64,000 nt of DNA from Diphasiastrum complanatum (lineage: Eukaryota; Streptophyta; Lycopodiopsida; Lycopodiales; Lycopodiaceae): the NCBI GenBank assembly GCA_029204225.1, contig CM055100.1, forward strand, positions 22,939,810 through 23,003,809, written 5' to 3'. How positions within the stretch are numbered: position 1 is the stretch's first letter; each line of letters opens with the position of its first letter. The notes below the pieces were generated by a model. That model searched no databases, was not told the origin of the DNA, and saw only the letters and a program-made list of their open reading frames with translations. Position numbers and translations under genes: made by a program. This document shows, in pieces, positions 44,330 to 55,519 of the stretch.

Positions 44330-44990
44330 GTACTGGCACCAAGAGTGCTATGGGCTGAAGTAGTAGCTACAACTACCTACATTTAGAACAGGATAGGCAA
44401 ATCAAGTGTTCCTCACGCGATACCACGCGAACTATGGTGGGGTAGAAAACCCAATCTGACACATGTTCGGATTTTTGGCTGTGCAGCTTATGCACATATT
44501 CCTAATAAGCTTCGAAAGAAGCTTGATGAGAAGGTCGAATTAGGATACCTCGTCAAATATGACGACAACCATTCATCATAATACATGATTTACATGCCAG
44601 AAACGAATCTAGTGAAGACTGTCAGAGACATCAAGTTCGATGAGTCCAGAAGAATGGCTGACAATGATTCTACCAGCTATGAAGCCCAGGGAAGCAGTAT
44701 TATGACCTGCCAACCATGACAGAGGGAGCAGAACCTGAATAGTTAGACGAAGACGTTCGAGCTCCACATCAGCTGAGCGACGAATCAGATGAAGAAAGGT
44801 TTGCAAGCCTGCTTGCTGCTAGAACTCCTGTAAACCGAGATGGTTCCGGATCTAGCCAAAGAGACAAAGGCAAGAGCATTGCAGTACCAGAAGAATCTCC
44901 CAAGAGATCAACGAGATTCAGTAATGATCCAATTGTTGTAGATATTCTGTAGGATATCAATCCTAGAATTTTCATCAGAAAACTTCTTTT
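44330..44990 (+). pseudogene. copia integrase C-terminus, after an internal deletion
   Basis: Right after the protease the sequence jumps to the far end of integrase: SVPHAIPRELWWGRKPN, LTHVRIFGCAAYAHIPNKLR and KLDEKVELGYLVKYD. The integrase zinc finger and D,D-35-E core are missing. A spacer region follows, and coding sense is lost at about 44990. There it joins, without RT, a repeated LTR module. Confidence 0.7.
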
Positions 44991-45002
44991 GATTATGCGA
45001 GT

Positions 45003-45240
45003 TTTTTGAAACTAGCGTTATCACGCTCAACCAGCTGAAGTTACTACTTCAAGCAATTGTACTCATTGTTGATATTAATCAGAGTGCAATTTCAGTCCCA
45101 CTACTGTATCTTTCATGTGTGCATTTGTCTGAATCATTCAATTTGAATATTCTGTTGTTGTTTGTGGTGCTTCCGATCCTACACACACCCGCTTGAGCTT
45201 CCGCTGACTAACCTATCAATTTATGACAGATGTCCATGAA
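45003..45240 (+). repeat. LTR 3'-module, copy 2
   Basis: It matches 32108-32226 and 48024-48255. It shares AGCGTTATCACGCTCAA, a TGAAGTTA.TACTTCA hairpin, TTGTACTCA and AGAGTGCAATTT. It ends with a CCCGCTTGAGCTTCCGCTGA stretch also seen in copy 3. Confidence 0.8.
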
Positions 45241-45249
45241 GGATTATCC

Positions 45250-45950
45250 ATCATCTCTATCTGAACCTCTTACATGGTGCTTCATTCGAGTATCTACTTT
45301 CTTGCACAAAAACATATTGAACTTCCTAGGAATGGAAATAACATACTTGGATTGACAAATGGAACTATAATTACAAGTCTTAACTACCTCAATTACCAAG
45401 ATATATAATGTAAGGGGCCAAGATCTAGCATCTTTATTTTCTTACATAATGTTATTTTGGTCTCATCAATGAGATTGACATTATTTCCACAAAAAAATAT
45501 GTCATCTATAGTAAAAGCATAGTTACATCAGCATTATAAAACTAAAGTACAATGAAGGATCTAAGTCACTTAAATTAACCAAGTGATAGAAGGAGTTGAG
45601 TCTAGAATGCCATGACCTTGGAGCTTTTTGTGTTTGTGTCCAAGCTTGATGAAGCTTAAAATCCTTATGGTGGTCATCTTTGGCATGAGTGCAAAGGTCT
45701 CTTCATAGTCCAAGCCTTTGATTTGAGCATATGTTTTTGCACATAGATGAGCCTTGAGCTTGTTACCCATCTTGATTGTATTTGATTGTAAAGACCCATT
45801 TACAACCTATTGCTTTCTTGTTAGATGGAAGATCTATCCATTCCCATGTACGATTTCAAATCGATGAAATAAACTCCAAAATCATTGCCTTATGCCAATC
45901 TTTAAATCCTAGTGCTTCTTGTACACTTGAAGGGGTTGGGTAATGAATAA
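45250..45950 (-). pseudogene. copia RT fragment
   Basis: The minus strand has HKAMILEFISSI, DLPSNKKAIGCKWVFTIKYN and, in the best frame (45770-45570), KTYAQIKGLDYEETFALMPK with MTTIRIL. This is the entry part of copia RT. The catalytic YVDD cannot be found in the decayed rest (45520-45250), although FLGMEIT-like words remain. Orientation is opposite to its neighbours on both sides. Confidence 0.75.
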
Positions 45951-46413
45951 TGATGGCGGTATGAATGATCTGAAATAATAGGATTCAACCGATCCCTTGG
46001 TGCGTGCACTATGGTGATCGTAGACGAACACAGTGATCTATTTGCACTTTACAGAAGCATAATGATTCAGAGCTAGAGCACTATGATCAAAAAAATTAAC
46101 AATCATAAAAATATTCTAATCTACAGATAACTTTATCTGCATAGAATGAATCGATCAAAACAGAATGTAAATGCATTCAATAGAGTATAGTACAATTTAG
46201 GTTACTGGAACACAAATTAAATAATAATAGAAAGTACAAGTTTGAATGTAGACAGAGTCACGTTCTTCCTAAAAAAATACTCTGATATAACAAAGAGAAA
46301 GAACAAGTCATTTTACTCTAGATTGATCAAATCTCTGATATCTCTTGATCTATATATTACAATGATCAAGATCTATATCATTAGGCCACCTCAATTCCAA
46401 TTGCATTCAACAA
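45951..46413. other. no feature seen
   Basis: A/T-rich link between two opposed copia fragments. The open frame at 46242-46454 overlaps the start of the next fragment but has no motif of its own. Confidence 0.3.
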
Positions 46414-47650
46414 ATGTCAAAACAAAATTTAGTACAAGATTTGCCCACAATTAGCAAATCCGATACTCCATGTAGAAGCTGTATAATCAGCAAGCATGCT
46501 AGAAGTCCTTCCATCTTCAATACAGTCCATACTTCTAGAAATTTGCTAGATCTTGTACACATGGACATTTGTGGCCCTAAGAACCATTTCCATAGGGAGA
46601 GCTGTCTATTTACTAAATTTTATTGATGACTTCTCTCGGAGGACTGCAACCTATTTTTTGAAGGAAAAATCCGATACCTTGAAGTTCTTCAAGCAGTTCA
46701 AAACATTAGCATAAAATTCAACCCAGAGGAGAATCAAAGCTCTACGTTCTGATGGAGGGGGAGTATTTATCTCCACCGAGTTCAGAGCTTTCTGTAAGGC
46801 CAATGGAATACACCTACAACAATCCATAGCCAGCTACTCACCTTAGTCCAATGGTGTAGCTCAAAGGAAGAATCAGACACTCATTGCAATGCCTCTCTTC
46901 CAAAAAAATTCTAGACAGAAGCTGTTACTACAGCTATCTATCTATAAAACCGATCCATCACAACGGCCCTGAATGGCAAGACACCTTATCAGGTGTGGAC
47001 AACATCGAAGCCATCACTAAATTTTTTTAGAGTGTTTGGATGCAAAGCTTTTAACCAGATCACTGTTGATCTACACAAAACTCTGATCCAAGGATCGAAC
47101 AACAACAGACCGATTTGTATTGGCTTCTCTCTAGACCACAAGGCATACAAGCTCTACAACCTAGACACTCAGAAAGCATTCACGAGTAGAGATGTCATCC
47201 TTCTGGAAGACCAATTTTTTGACCACAAAGAGAAAGTTGTAGCAAGTTTTGACCCAAGTATCGGATAACAGAATTTTGATTCAAGGGTCAACAGTCAAAA
47301 ATAGATACTGACTCGAAATGAGTCATAATCTCGATGGATCAAATCACATCAAAGGATCGAAGTTCAACACAGAAGATTGAACCGACCCAAATAGCCTCCA
47401 TCTAGATTTATGGATAATCTAGCTTGCTACTTTGTGCAGAAACTCAACACTATTTCAGAGACAAAGTCAACCACTGATGCTGACCAGTGCAAAGCAGAAG
47501 AGGACACCAAATTTATATTTCTAGACGAGAATGGTTTCTATCCAAAATTTGGCAGACTCGAATATTCACTTCAAGTCTGTATCGGATTTCTTCACATCAA
47601 CAATCTTTATGTAGATGACACTCTATTATTCAGTAACATCTGAAACTGAT
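46414..47650 (+). pseudogene. copia integrase and RT scrap
   Basis: The zinc region reads CRSCIISKHARSPS and LLDLVHMDICGP. In shifted frames the core gives FIDDFSRRTATYFL, ALRSDGGGVFISTEF and QSIASYSP.SNGVAQRKNQT. From 46993 an intact stretch reads FFRVFGCKAFNQITV and KAYKLYNLDTQKAFTSRDVI. At 47590-47640 the frame passes directly to NNLYVDDTLLFSN, the RT active site, so most of RT has been deleted. The fragment ends shortly after. Confidence 0.78.
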
Positions 47651-48002
47651 GAAGGATCTGGCATGCATGTTAGCACTGGAGCAAGATTAAAAAATTCAAG
47701 ATCAAATTTTCTAGAATTTTTTGATACCGAATCAATTCAAAAAAATTCTATATTTTTTGAGTCAGTGTATATTTTTCGAGTCATTGTAAATTTTTCGATA
47801 CTTGTGTACTGTCGGTCTAAAATCCGACCCAATGACTTCGCATTAACAGTCCACCTATTTTGTACATTCAAAGGCGATTGTAATAAATGAGACAGATAGC
47901 ATTTAATGCTAATTAGATATTTAGCAAGTAGAAGACATTTTGTAATAGACAAATAAACTGTGGATAGGAAGTTAGTTAAGACATAATCTTCATCATTAAA
48001 CT

Positions 48003-48260
48003 TTTTTTGATTATTCAAGTTTCCGTAGCAAGTGTTATCACACTCAACGACTGTAAGCTGAAGCTATCTCTTCAAGCATTGTACTCACTATTTGATATTA
48101 ATCAGAGTGCAAATTTTAGTCCCACTACTATATCATTTCATTTGCGCACTTGTCTGAATCACTCAATTTGAACGTTCTGCTGCTGACTGTGGTGCTTCCA
48201 ATCCTACATGCACCCGCTCGAGCTTCCGTTGATTAACCTCTCAATTTCTGACAATTTCTA
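48003..48260 (+). repeat. LTR 3'-module, copy 3
   Basis: It shares AGTGTTATCACACTCAAC, TGAAG...CTTCA, ATTGTACTCACT and the GAGCTTCCGTTGATTAACCTC end with the copy at 45003. The preceding 350 bp (47650-48000) are probably the rest of this LTR, but no start is visible. Confidence 0.75.
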
Positions 48261-48614
48261 CCCTCAAGTTTTGGCTAATAAGTACATTAAAAAATAATGA
48301 TTAGATCATGGCTAATATGTAGAGGGTGGTGTCCACGAGGACAACATTAGATGTGACCAAAATATATCATGTTTCCTAGTTGTAGCTACCTACACCTTGT
48401 TTGGGCAATAAGCGCTTCGAGGGGACCCATGCCCTTGAAAATATGTGCAACTGGCGCTTGGAATCGGCGGGCTACTGAGTAGCTAGCTTAATAGGTCCCA
48501 TAAATGCTAGACCAATTCTCAAAAGGTGCTAATGGTAGAATTGGTGTGATTGGCTAATGAGAAGAGGAGTTTGAGAATTATCACACCAGTAAATAAACAC
48601 ATAAACATATTAAG
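48261..48614. other. flank of the copia element, nothing recognised
   Basis: Short frames only. It carries the left target duplication of the copia element at its end (TTAAG, 48610-48614). Confidence 0.35.
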
Positions 48615-48955
48615 TGCTAGAATAAGTAAGCTCGAGTTTCTCTTATAGTTTTATGACTTTCTACTTTTAGTAGTGTTTTCGAGTTTTTTACTGCTTATGT
48701 AATAGTGTGCATGCGTGCCAGCTTAACGGCACACATAGTGTAAAGTTGGGACATGCGTCCCGTAACGGGGACCAAACTACCATGCAGTGGTACCCCACAA
48801 AAAATAGAATGTGTATATGTACCCTTAAGTCTCTTTTGTTCATACACTTCAAAAGTGTTCTCTTGGGTTGTGGTGTGATCTCTCTTTCCTGCTTATCTGA
48901 TTGATGATAGATTGCTTGTAAATTAGTAACTATACTGCTAGTAAGATCCTCGACA
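48615..48955 (+). repeat. 5' LTR of the copia element
   Basis: It starts TGCTAGAATAAG and ends CTCGACA. A GTCCCGTAACGGGGAC palindrome lies inside (48758-48773) and is kept in the 3' LTR. The next base begins the primer site. Confidence 0.9.
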
Positions 48956-48967
48956 TGGTATCAGAGC
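48956..48967 (+). other. primer-binding site, initiator tRNA-Met
   Basis: TGGTATCAGAGC directly after the 5' LTR. Confidence 0.92.
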
Positions 48968-50237
48968 TTGGGAGTGGTGCAGTTCGATGTTAGCTGGAAG
49001 CCGAATTTTGGAAAAATTTGAAGAACCATTTACGGTTAGTTATGCAAGCAATCGTTTGCAGATGTAGTAGAATACAAGCTTTAGCATAAAGCTTTTGGCT
49101 TAATTTGAGAGAAAAATAAAAAATTGTCAATTTTTGAACCTGCTTGGTGTTTGTGCCCGGTGTGCACTTGTTTGGACGTCGTTTTTAGAGCGGTTTGAAG
49201 CAGAGGGCAGCAAGTAGTAGGGCGACCTCAGAGCATGCTATTTGGTCATCCAAAGATTTGAAAAACAACTTCTTGAGGTTTTTAAAAGCCGATGAACTAC
49301 TTGCACAAAACTGTGGATCTTTCTCCACACAGAGTATTTTTTAGTGCTATGAATGCATAGATAGGGGTGTCCTAGTACTGTTAATGTACTGGTGAAGGGC
49401 CGTGAGGAGCCGCAGACAATAGAGAGAGCTGTATCAAGTTTTTGGAGAAGCTTACAACTTTCTGCCATAGCCATCTTGTGAAGTAAGCTTGGAAGAGGAG
49501 GAGGACTCGCGGGCCAACGAGCGAGCAGTCATGCCTATCACTTAGCGTACGGAGGGGTCTAGTGGCCAGGGGAGCGCGGATTAGCACCCAAATCGTTTGC
49601 AGATCATTGGATCATAAACTTGGCAGATGGACGGGGGAGATCACATTGGGCCATAAGATCCTAAAGAACCAATGGGATTGGCTTGAAGGGTGCTCTGAGA
49701 AAGCCTTGAGGAATTGAAGTGCTTTTTACACTTCAACTTCTTTAAAAATTTTCAATGTGAAATTGGAGCTAGGTCCCCAAATTCACGAAGTTTGAAGTTA
49801 TTTCACTGTGAAAAAATAGTGCATTTTCTTTAACGGCACATATCTTTTGGGTCTTTTCTCCATTTAGGGCCGTCCAAACGTCAAAATCCTCCAAATTAAG
49901 GGCATAAAAGGATTGTACCTTGCAAGTACACTATCTGAAAACATAGTGATTGCAGCGGAGAAAGTGTTCAGAGTGGGAAAAGTGTTTTCACCATTCCAGT
50001 GGGCAAGTAGTTGGGAGTTGGTGATGAAGGGCATTTCAGAGGACAACACCGATTTGGCTTCCGATTTGGTGGAAAAGCGGCAGGAGGTCCTGAAACTTAT
50101 TTGGTCAGACCTTTAAGTTACTTTTAAAAGTTCAAATTGCTCTATAGCTTGTCATTGGATTTCATTAAGGCACTATAGGAGCAATTTTTGGCAAAATGGC
50201 AGGATTGGTGGAGTACGTGCTTGGAGAAGCCAGTAAA
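48968..50237 (+). other. long leader of the copia element
   Basis: About 1.27 kb between primer site and gag with no recognisable protein. Copia leaders are usually far shorter, so this may include an insert or a lost reading frame. It contains repeated GTTTGCAGAT words near 49053 and 49598. Confidence 0.45.
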
Positions 50238-50970
50238 TAGCATTTGGAAATTCAAAATGTAAAGTATTTTCATGGAAAAGGAGCTAAGGTTGGAACAACG
50301 ACCAATTACAACTCCAGCCGATATTCATGCATTTGACAAAAGGGCACATAAGGCCTTATCCTTGATAAATTTGTCAATGAAAGATCATGTCATTGCCCAC
50401 AATAGTGAAGCTGTAACAACAAGAGGTGCTTGGGATGCACTTAAGATACAGTTTCAGATGGCAAACCCCTCTAGAATGATGTTTTTGAGGACATCCCAAG
50501 CACCTCTTGCTGTTATAGCTTCACTAATGTGGGCAATGGCATGATCCTTCACTGACATGTGGCTCTCCAATAGATGTCAACTGGTCTCGTAACCCAAGAA
50601 GTTGAATGTGGAGGATGACATTCAAGGATACCCATCAGACAAGAAGAAGAAAGGAAACCGTTTCTATTGCCAAAAGCCTGGACATTGGGCAAGAGGCTGT
50701 CACAAGAAGAAGACGGACATTAAGAGGGGCAAAGTGAAGCAGTTGACCAATCTTGCCGAGGAAGAGAATGATAGCAATAGCGAAGATCAAGACACGACAT
50801 TTGCAACAGCATTAGCATCGCAACATTCCATTGATCACACGCATTGGTACGTGGACTCAGGAGCAATGAGACACATAACTAGCAACAAATCATGGTTTAA
50901 AAACCTAGAGCTTACTGATGATGGAGATAGGCGAATGGCGATGAGTGCCAAATTCATGGAGTTGGTGTAG
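50238..50970 (+). pseudogene. gag: copia gag and protease
   Basis: Gag begins IWKFKM, a stop, then FMEKEL and continues HAFDKRAHKALSLINLSMKD and TTRGAWDALKIQFQM before being interrupted by an inverted copy of its own sequence (50492-50557). A later frame (50602-50970) has the zinc-knuckle FYCQKPGHWARGC in which the first Cys position is Arg (CGT, one change from TGT). The protease motif WYVDSGAMRHIT follows with its catalytic Asp. The middle of Gag, between about 50440 and 50600, is missing or replaced. Confidence 0.82.
50372..50557. repeat. 66-bp inverted duplication inside gag
   Basis: Arms 50372-50437 and 50492-50557 are reverse complements with six mismatches by my count, separated by 54 bp. 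The left arm is the sense gag sequence (around HVIAHNSEAVTTRGAWDA), the right arm its antisense copy. The transcript would form a long hairpin. Confidence 0.92.
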
Positions 50971-51013
50971 TGCCTATTCAATTTCCTGATGGACATGTGA
51001 AGGTAATTGAAAT

Positions 51014-51967
51014 GTGTTGTATGTTCCCGGTCTTCAGAAGAGTCTATTATCTGTTGGTACAATGACAGATCATAAGTTGAAGCTGGAGTTCAACAACAAG
51101 AAATGCCAGAACAAGGATGTGAAACAAAGTTTCAAGGTGATTGCTGATGGCTTTAGGGATAAAACTTGTGGTTTGTACAAGTTAAATGTTTGTTACGAAG
51201 TGCAATGCATTAGCATCAACATCTATATCACAAAGTGATTTATGACATAGACGTATGGGGCATTTGAACTTCAAGAGCTTGGGGCTACTTCGTAAGCTCA
51301 AGATGGTAAACCTAGCTTGGATGACAAAGAAGAGTCCATTTGCAAGGAGTGCATGCTAGGCAAGCTACATAAGATGAAATTCAACAAAGAAGGAGCAACA
51401 AGGGCAAAACGAGTGCTTGAGTTGATATACTCTGACCTATGTGGGCCAATGAAGGTAATGTCTATTGATGGAGCATTTTATTTTCTAACCTTCATTGATG
51501 ATTACTCATGAAAGACCTGAATCTACACCATTAAGCAGAAGTCTGACACATTTGGATGCTTCAAAATCTTCACAGCATTGGTCGAAAATCAGTCAGGTGC
51601 TAAGATCAAGATACTTAGGGCAGATCGTGGTGGTGAGTATCGTTCCACAACTTTTATTGACTTTTGCAAGGAGCATGGCATTAAACAAGAGTTTGCATGG
51701 GTTGATACACCTCAACAAAATGGGGCCTTTGAAAGGAAGAATCGTACAATTGTCGAAGCAACTAGGGCAATGATGACACATATGGGAGTTACTGATTCTT
51801 TTTGGGGTGAAGCTATCAAGACTGCTGTGTTCTTGCAAAATAGAAGCCCTACAATTGCTGTACGTACTCGCACACCCGAGGAGGCATTCAGTGGTAAGAA
51901 GCCTAAGATGGATGGGTTGCGAGTATTTGGATGCCGAGTGTATGTTCACATACCTAAATGCAAGTAA
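51014..51967 (+). pseudogene. copia integrase
   Basis: A pre-integrase part (LYVPGLQKSLLSVGTMTDHK, from 51014) is followed by the finger CKECMLGKLHKMKF, then LIYSDLCGPM and YFLTFIDDYS with a stop at 51510. The core resumes at 51578: ILRADRGGEYRSTTFIDFCK, then TPQQNGAFERKNRTIVEATR with the catalytic Glu, and VFGCRVYVHIPK. The first Asp (YSDLCGP) and second Asp (RADRGGEY) are present. The two halves are out of frame with each other. Confidence 0.85.
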
Positions 51968-52471
51968 AAGCCTTGAAGTGAATTTTTACAGGTTATGATG
52001 AACAAACCAAGGGATATAGATGTTATGATCTAGATGGGCTACATGTGCACATAAGCCATGATGTGTTATTTGATGAAATCCATAGATTTGGAGATGAAGA
52101 AAAGGATAATAATGAGCTATCCAAGATTTTTAAAGAGGATGAAGCAGTTCTACCACCACAGGAAGATCATCGTGATGATGGTGAGGGATGTGGTACTCCT
52201 TCCACCATAGAGACGAGATGGAGAGTGAGAAACAAATATTGTGGATAAGAAAAGACTGAGTTTGCAAGTGACAAAAGGACGAAGCAAGATGCACCATGGA
52301 ATTCCTATTCACCTCGTAGTGGGTCAGCTCAATGTAAGTTACCTAATTGGTACACTAAACTCATGAGTGACAAGGAAGGGAAAATTGCCGAGTCTAGTAA
52401 GGAGGGAGAGTTACGACATTACACAAGCCTAGAGGAAGAAACTTGACAGGTTTCAGGTAAATCTTGCACTT
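51968..52471 (+). pseudogene. copia integrase-RT linker
   Basis: After a frame change the usual linker is visible: YDEQTKGYRCYDLDG, then HISHDVLFDEIHRF and an acidic stretch. This part normally varies between copia elements. Stops at 51965 and about 52245 break it. Confidence 0.6.
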
Positions 52472-53585
52472 ATGAGTGATATTATTCCATCTATTGAACC
52501 CTCTTGCTTTGAGGAGGCAAAAAATCAGGAGATATGGCAAAAAGCAATGCAGGAGGAGATTTATTCCATCAAACACCATGACACTTGGGAGATAGAGGAT
52601 CTTCCAAAGGGCAAAAGACCCATTGGCAACAAATGGGTATACATGACAAAGTACAATGCCAATGGAACTATTGCAGAACACAAAGCAAGGCTTGTAGTGA
52701 AGGGTTATGCACAAAGCAAGGGCATTGGCTACGAAGAGACCTTCACTTCTGTTGCTAAGTGGAATAAACTTTGCATGGTGATTGCATTGGCGGCACTATT
52801 TGAATGGAATCTACACCAGATTTCTATATAGTAAGCTTGAAGAAGAAGTGTACATGGAGCAACCTAGTGGCTTTGTGGTACATGGCATGGAAGACAAAGT
52901 ATGCAAACTAAAGAAAGCCTTATATGGATTGAAGCAAGCACCACATGCTTGGTACACCCACTTTGATGAGCATCTTCTAGCTAGAGGTTTGACACACACT
53001 TCTTCAGATTTCAATCTTTACCACTTTGCTTGTGACTCTAGTATCACACTGATTGTGTTGTATGTAGACGACCTCATAATCACAAGTAATGATGACGATT
53101 TGATTGGTGCAATCAAGAAGGACTTATCTTCTAGTTTTGATATGACTGATCTTGGCTTAATGCACTACTATTTGGGAGTGGAAATATGGCAAGGTTGTAG
53201 TAGCATCGCACTAACACAAACGAGGTACGTGAATAAAATTCTGAAGTGTTTCACAATGTGCGATAGCAAGCCAATATCTACACCTGTGGAGGTTGGTAAG
53301 AAACTATCTAACCAGGATGAGAGTGCACTAGTTGATGCTACTTTATTTCATCAATTAGTTGATGAGAGTGCATTAGTTGATGCTACTTTATTTTGTCAAT
53401 TAGTTGGTTCACTGATTTATCTCACAACTACTCGTCCTGACAGTTATGTTGTAAGTGTTGTGAGTCAATTCATGGCTACTCCTAGAGAGATTCATTGGAA
53501 AGCAGCGAAGAGAATTCTTTGTTATGTGAAAGGCACGTTAACCCATGGATTGTTGTATGAGAGGCAATATACTTTACCAGTTTTA
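52472..53585 (+). pseudogene. copia reverse transcriptase
   Basis: The entry part EEAKNQEIWQKAMQEEIYSI and KGKRPIGNKWVYMTKYN with KGYAQSKGIGYEETFTSVAK lies in one frame, to 52831. The rest lies in another, from 52800: LEEEVYMEQPSGFV, KALYGLKQAPHAWYTHFDEH, and the active site IVLYVDDLIITSN, intact. GLMHYYLGVEI and YVNKILKCFTMCDSKPISTP follow. A 45-bp tandem duplication repeats DESALVDATLFHQLV (53319-53408) just before GSLIYLTTTRPD. The domain is close to complete apart from one frame shift and the duplication. Confidence 0.88.
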
Positions 53586-54045
53586 CAGGGCTTTGTTATT
53601 CAGATTGGGCAGGCTATATTGATGACAAGAGATCTACCACAGGGTATGTATTTCATGTTGGTAATGGTGTATTCTCTTGGCCAAGTAAGAAATAAAACAT
53701 AGTTGCTCTTTCTACTACAGAAGGAGAATACAAAGCACTATGTTCGGCTACATAGGAAGCAGTTTGGCTAAGAAGAATGCTAGAAGACATTGAAATTCCA
53801 CAGAACAAGCCTATTGTGATCAGATGTGACAACCAGAGTGCTAAAAATCATGTATTTCATGCACGCACGAAGCATATAGAAATTAAATATTAGCATTTCA
53901 TTAGAAAGAAGTTGTTATCTAATGAAATAGATGTAGTGCATTGTAAGACAGAGAATCAGTTAGCTGATATACTCACTAAAGCTTTAAGTTCTGATAAGTT
54001 TGAGTTTTTTAAACAAAAGCTCCTTGTAAGAAAGATAAACTAGGG
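53586..54045 (+). pseudogene. copia RNase H
   Basis: Read through frame changes it gives SDWAGYIDD, RSTTGYVFHVGNGVFSWPSK, IVALSTTEGEYKALCSA, EAVWLRRMLEDIEIPQNKP, RCDNQSAKNHVFHARTKHIE and ENQLADILTKAL. Catalytic acidic positions survive. Two stops lie near 53702 and 53755. The end is followed by the polypurine tract of the 3' LTR. Confidence 0.82.
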
Positions 54046-54057
54046 CTTAAGGGAGAG

Positions 54058-54381
54058 TGTTAGAATAAGTAAGCCCGAGTTTCTCTTATAGTTTTATGAC
54101 TTTCCACTTTTAGCAATGTTTTCGAGTTTTTTACTACTTACATAATAGTGTGCATGAGTGTCAGCTTAACGACACACGTAGTGTAAAGTTGGGACACGCG
54201 TCCCGTAACGGGGACCGAATTGTCATGCAGCGACTGTGTATATGTACCCTTAAGTCATTTTTGTTAATACAGTTCAAAAGTGTTTTCTTAGGTTGTGGTG
54301 TGATCTCTCTTTCTTGCTTATCTGATTGTTGATAGATTGCTTGCAAATTAGCTAACTATACTGCCAGTAAGATCCTCGACA
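54058..54381 (+). repeat. 3' LTR of the copia element
   Basis: Collinear with 48615-48955 except for a deletion of about 17 bp around 54232. It ends CTCGACA and is followed by TTTAG. Confidence 0.9.
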
Positions 54382-54384
54382 TTT

Positions 54385-54560
54385 AGACATAGTAGGCCAC
54401 CAATATTCAAAATTTTCTAGATTGTAGTCTTCATTGAAAAATGTCCTCGTGCATTTTATTCATGTAAGTCGATTGATAACTATATCAACTTTGGATATTC
54501 CTAAGCATTTTCTTAGTTCTTCATTAGGCCCATTTTATGGAGTACATCCTTAATGATGTA
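54385..54560 (-). pseudogene. gypsy integrase zinc-finger scrap
   Basis: The minus strand reads NFEYWWPTMSK, with NEELRKCLGISKVDIVINRL before it, the spacing of a gypsy integrase finger. It resembles the fragment at 33058-33330. It is interrupted and ends at the copia insertion site. Confidence 0.5.
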
Positions 54561-54649
54561 CTGCCAAGAACATCAAAAGGACAATTGTGAAGCCAATCCA
54601 TTTAACGAAGTAGAAGCATGAGCTCAGTACACACAAGCTTCACCCATGA

Positions 54650-54745
54650 TGTCATGGCCCTAATGGGGGTTTGGACCATTAACGGTTCCTTGGAAATAGG
54701 GGCCGTACCTAACCTCGATAATAGTTAAGTGGGACCTCCTGGATG
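54650..54745 (+). repeat. fragment of the LTR found at 56615
   Basis: It starts TGTCATGGCCCTAATGGGGG and parallels 56615-56705 for about 95 bp (GGACCATTA, CCTTGGA.ATAGGG, CCTAACCTCGATA.TAGTTAAG). It may be the 5' LTR remnant of the gypsy element whose integrase lies at 55650. Confidence 0.75.
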
Positions 54746-54809
54746 CACTATTAGCATGTGTGTTGCATTCTAGTATGGGATAGAGTGTACATGCACTATG
54801 CTTTTGCAT

Positions 54810-55260
54810 GGGTCAACTTTTTTGAGAAGCCATGGCCTTGAGCCATCAAAAAACTTCTTTGACTTCTTGCATGGCCAAAAATTTGTTGAGTTTTTCTCAT
54901 GCCCTTGCTTCTAAGAAGCCACCACCATCTGATCATATACCCAAGCAATATGGATGGCATCCTCCAATGAGTTCAATTGGTTCTGCTTGCATTTGTTTTG
55001 AAAGTCCGCGGGCAATCCATTCTAAAGTCCAATTGAGTCGATGACGTCGCCTCATGTTGAGTTAACATATACTTAATTTGTTCATCCCATTGCTTAATGC
55101 TCTGGTGGGTTTCGAGCAATGCCTCACTCATAATGTACAGTTTCGACTATGGATTATTGTCAAGACTTCCCATACTTCAAACTGGCAATGACATACCCTC
55201 GCCAAAAATTCATGTTCCATGTTGGCCAAAATTGCCAAAAACAAAAACAGATTAGAACTT
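54810..55260 (-). pseudogene. possible gypsy gag remnant
   Basis: Minus-strand frames give SKLYIMSEALLETHQSIKQW, FRMDCPRTFKTNA and WRMPSILLGYMIRW-like words that resemble the middle of a gypsy Gag. No zinc knuckle is present. Support is weak and rests on order and style only. Confidence 0.4.
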
Positions 55261-55519
55261 TGGGAAACGGTTCTGAAATAATTTCAAATCAAAAGAAAAA
55301 AGATTTTAGATTAAGTAACTTGACAAACTACTCATAGCAAAGACTCAAAGAATTTAAGACAAAAAATGGTCTTTATACAAGCCTTGGACGAGAACAAGAA
55401 ACATAAATATGAAAAAGGACAGGGTGTTTTTTGTCCCCACCAATTCATGCAACCATAGACCACAAAAAAATGAGTTTATGCACGACATAAAAAAAACTCT
55501 GGTGGGAACATAAAACACT

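Larger units (their letters stand above)
48615..54381 (+). mobile_element. Ty1/copia element, full structure, degraded
   Basis: LTRs of 341 bp (48615-48955) and 324 bp (54058-54381) start TGYTAGAATAAGTAAG and end GATCCTCGACA. The primer site TGGTATCAGAGC starts at 48956 and a polypurine tract (TTAAGGGAGAG) precedes the 3' LTR. Target duplications are TTAAG and TTTAG (one mismatch). Domains run gag, protease, integrase, RT, RNase H, the copia order. Stops and indels in most domains make it inactive. A leader of more than 1.2 kb precedes gag, and a hairpin duplication lies within gag. Confidence 0.92.
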
